DNA of 64,000 nt from Flavobacterium tyrosinilyticum (GTDB lineage Bacteria > Bacteroidota > Bacteroidia > Flavobacteriales > Flavobacteriaceae), in assembly GCF_023656565.1 (NCBI RefSeq), contig NZ_JAMOKG010000002.1, positions 175,656 to 239,655 of the forward strand, given 5' to 3'. The notes below the pieces were generated by a model. It was not told the DNA's origin and made no database searches. It worked only from the letters and a program-made list of their open reading frames with translations. Positions 63,412-64,000 of the stretch are shown here, piece after piece; the first letter of the stretch is position 1; each line of letters opens with the position of its first letter. The translations under genes were made by a program, and so were the position numbers.

Positions 63412-64000
63412 GAAAGGCGCTACTACTTTGCTTGTTTTTTCATCTTTTCTGTTTTGCTCAAAACAGAGAATTGCTGTATAATTTTACTTCAATTCCGCAG
63501 TCTTCGCTTGTAAATCCAGGAGCAGATGTTTCGTATAAGTACTATTTTGGATTTCCCGTTTTGTCTGGAATTTCAGCTAATGTCGGATCTAGCAGTTTCT
63601 CAGCCTATGATCTGTTTTCAGATGATGGAGTCGATTTTAATCAAAAGGTTAGAGATGTTGTAAATAAATCTTCCAGCAGAGATAAAGTAGTAACCAATCA
63701 GCAATTGGAAATATTTTCTGGCGGATTTAGAATTGGAGGCAGAGAAAGCCGTTCTTATATTTCATTTGGATTATATCAAGAATTCGACTTCTTTATGTTT
63801 GTTCCCAAAGATCTTGCTTTACTAGCTTTAAACGGAAATCGAGATTATATCGGAAAATCATTTAATCTAGGCGATTTAAGCATGAAAGCCGAAGTGCTTT
63901 CTGTTTTTCATGTTGGTTTTCATAAAAAACTCAATGACAAATTTGTTTACGGAGGTCGCGCTAAAATCTACTCAAGCGGTGCAAATGCAACTTCTACAAA
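63408..64000 (+). CDS. DUF5723 outer-membrane protein (partial, C-terminus cut off)
   Basis: The frame runs open from an ATG at 63408 to the window edge (197 codons). A signal peptide (about 1-18, LLLCLFFHLFCFA) precedes NFTSIPQSSLVNPGADVSYK and FGFPVLSGISANVGSSSF, the opening typical of DUF5723 beta-barrel proteins of Bacteroidota. Later GRAKIYSSGANAT is also barrel-like. It overlaps the lipoprotein gene by four bases. Function is unknown. Confidence 0.75.
   Translation, partial: MRKALLLCLFFHLFCFAQNRELLYNFTSIPQSSLVNPGADVSYKYYFGFPVLSGISANVGSSSFSAYDLFSDDGVDFNQKVRDVVNKSSSRDKVVTNQQLEIFSGGFRIGGRESRSYISFGLYQEFDFFMFVPKDLALLALNGNRDYIGKSFNLGDLSMKAEVLSVFHVGFHKKLNDKFVYGGRAKIYSSGANATST

Overview
The window is AT-rich chromosomal DNA from a member of the Bacteroidota, most likely the genus Flavobacterium or a close relative. 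The evidence is the gene content: a TonB-dependent receptor paired with a DUF4249 lipoprotein, DUF5694, DUF6515, DUF5723 and DUF3276 proteins, monomeric NADP-isocitrate dehydrogenase, a long NusB of about 310 residues, and LytTR regulation. Purine-rich Shine-Dalgarno sites are largely absent, and many genes carry the Bacteroidota -7 promoter box TAnnTTTG a short distance upstream of the start. I see no rRNA, tRNA, CRISPR array, insertion sequence, prophage or integrase.

Layout. 1-4750: a cut-off membrane acyltransferase, small membrane or secreted proteins of unknown function, an XRE regulator, and a GIY-YIG nuclease gene boxed in by inverted copies of a dispersed repeat. 4751-14420: central metabolism, with lysA (lysine), gltD and gltB (glutamate synthase) and a stand-alone sucC. 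14584-18239: two tandem DUF5694 paralogues and a LytS/LytR-type two-component pair. 18547-27859: YehS-like DUF1456, a BioF-like aminotransferase next to a dipeptide epimerase, uvrB, a lipoprotein hydrolase, rlmF and thiamine pyrophosphokinase. 27970-37499: a DinB-like protein, a TonB receptor/DUF4249/GyrI-like cluster, icd, rplS and trmD. 37679-43503: a plus-strand run with lipoproteins, a flavin reductase, a Tat-exported TIM-barrel protein, an archaemetzincin, a cupin, an MFS transporter, a cyclophilin-FKBP fusion and a cytochrome c. 43610-50410: Rnk/GreA-like and thioredoxin-like proteins, several alpha/beta hydrolases, CsaA-like and Pur-alpha-like nucleic-acid-binding proteins, and an ABC exporter. 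50614-64000: leucine-type dehydrogenase, nusB, yajC, pepT, a formylglycine-generating enzyme, a DUF6515 protein, a porin, pyrD, a DUF3307/SatD pair, HMG-CoA lyase and the start of a DUF5723 outer-membrane protein.

The main non-coding theme is dispersed palindromic DNA. Several intergenic gaps hold nested, concentric inverted repeats: REP-like pairs (core CCCGTGGTTTCAACCACGGG) sit inside one or two larger inverted repeats of other families (TTTAACCGCAAAG..., GCCACnAATTAC..., GGTGCTGAGGTTCTAAG...). A separate family (TTGTCATTTCGACG...AAGGAGAAATC) flanks the GIY-YIG gene.

Four observations deserve a second look. (1) A 28-bp-period tandem array of GTAATAA/TTATTAC half-sites lies directly upstream of a SatD-like gene that encodes both a cyclase-like RGDEF motif and a helix-turn-helix, and overlaps a membrane-protein gene. 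(2) A strongly self-complementary segment at 44176-44340 behind a good -7 box looks like a structured non-coding RNA. (3) The GIY-YIG gene with inverted flanks could be a minimal mobile unit. (4) The nested palindromes suggest serial insertion of small non-autonomous elements. None of these can be proven without database searches or experiments.
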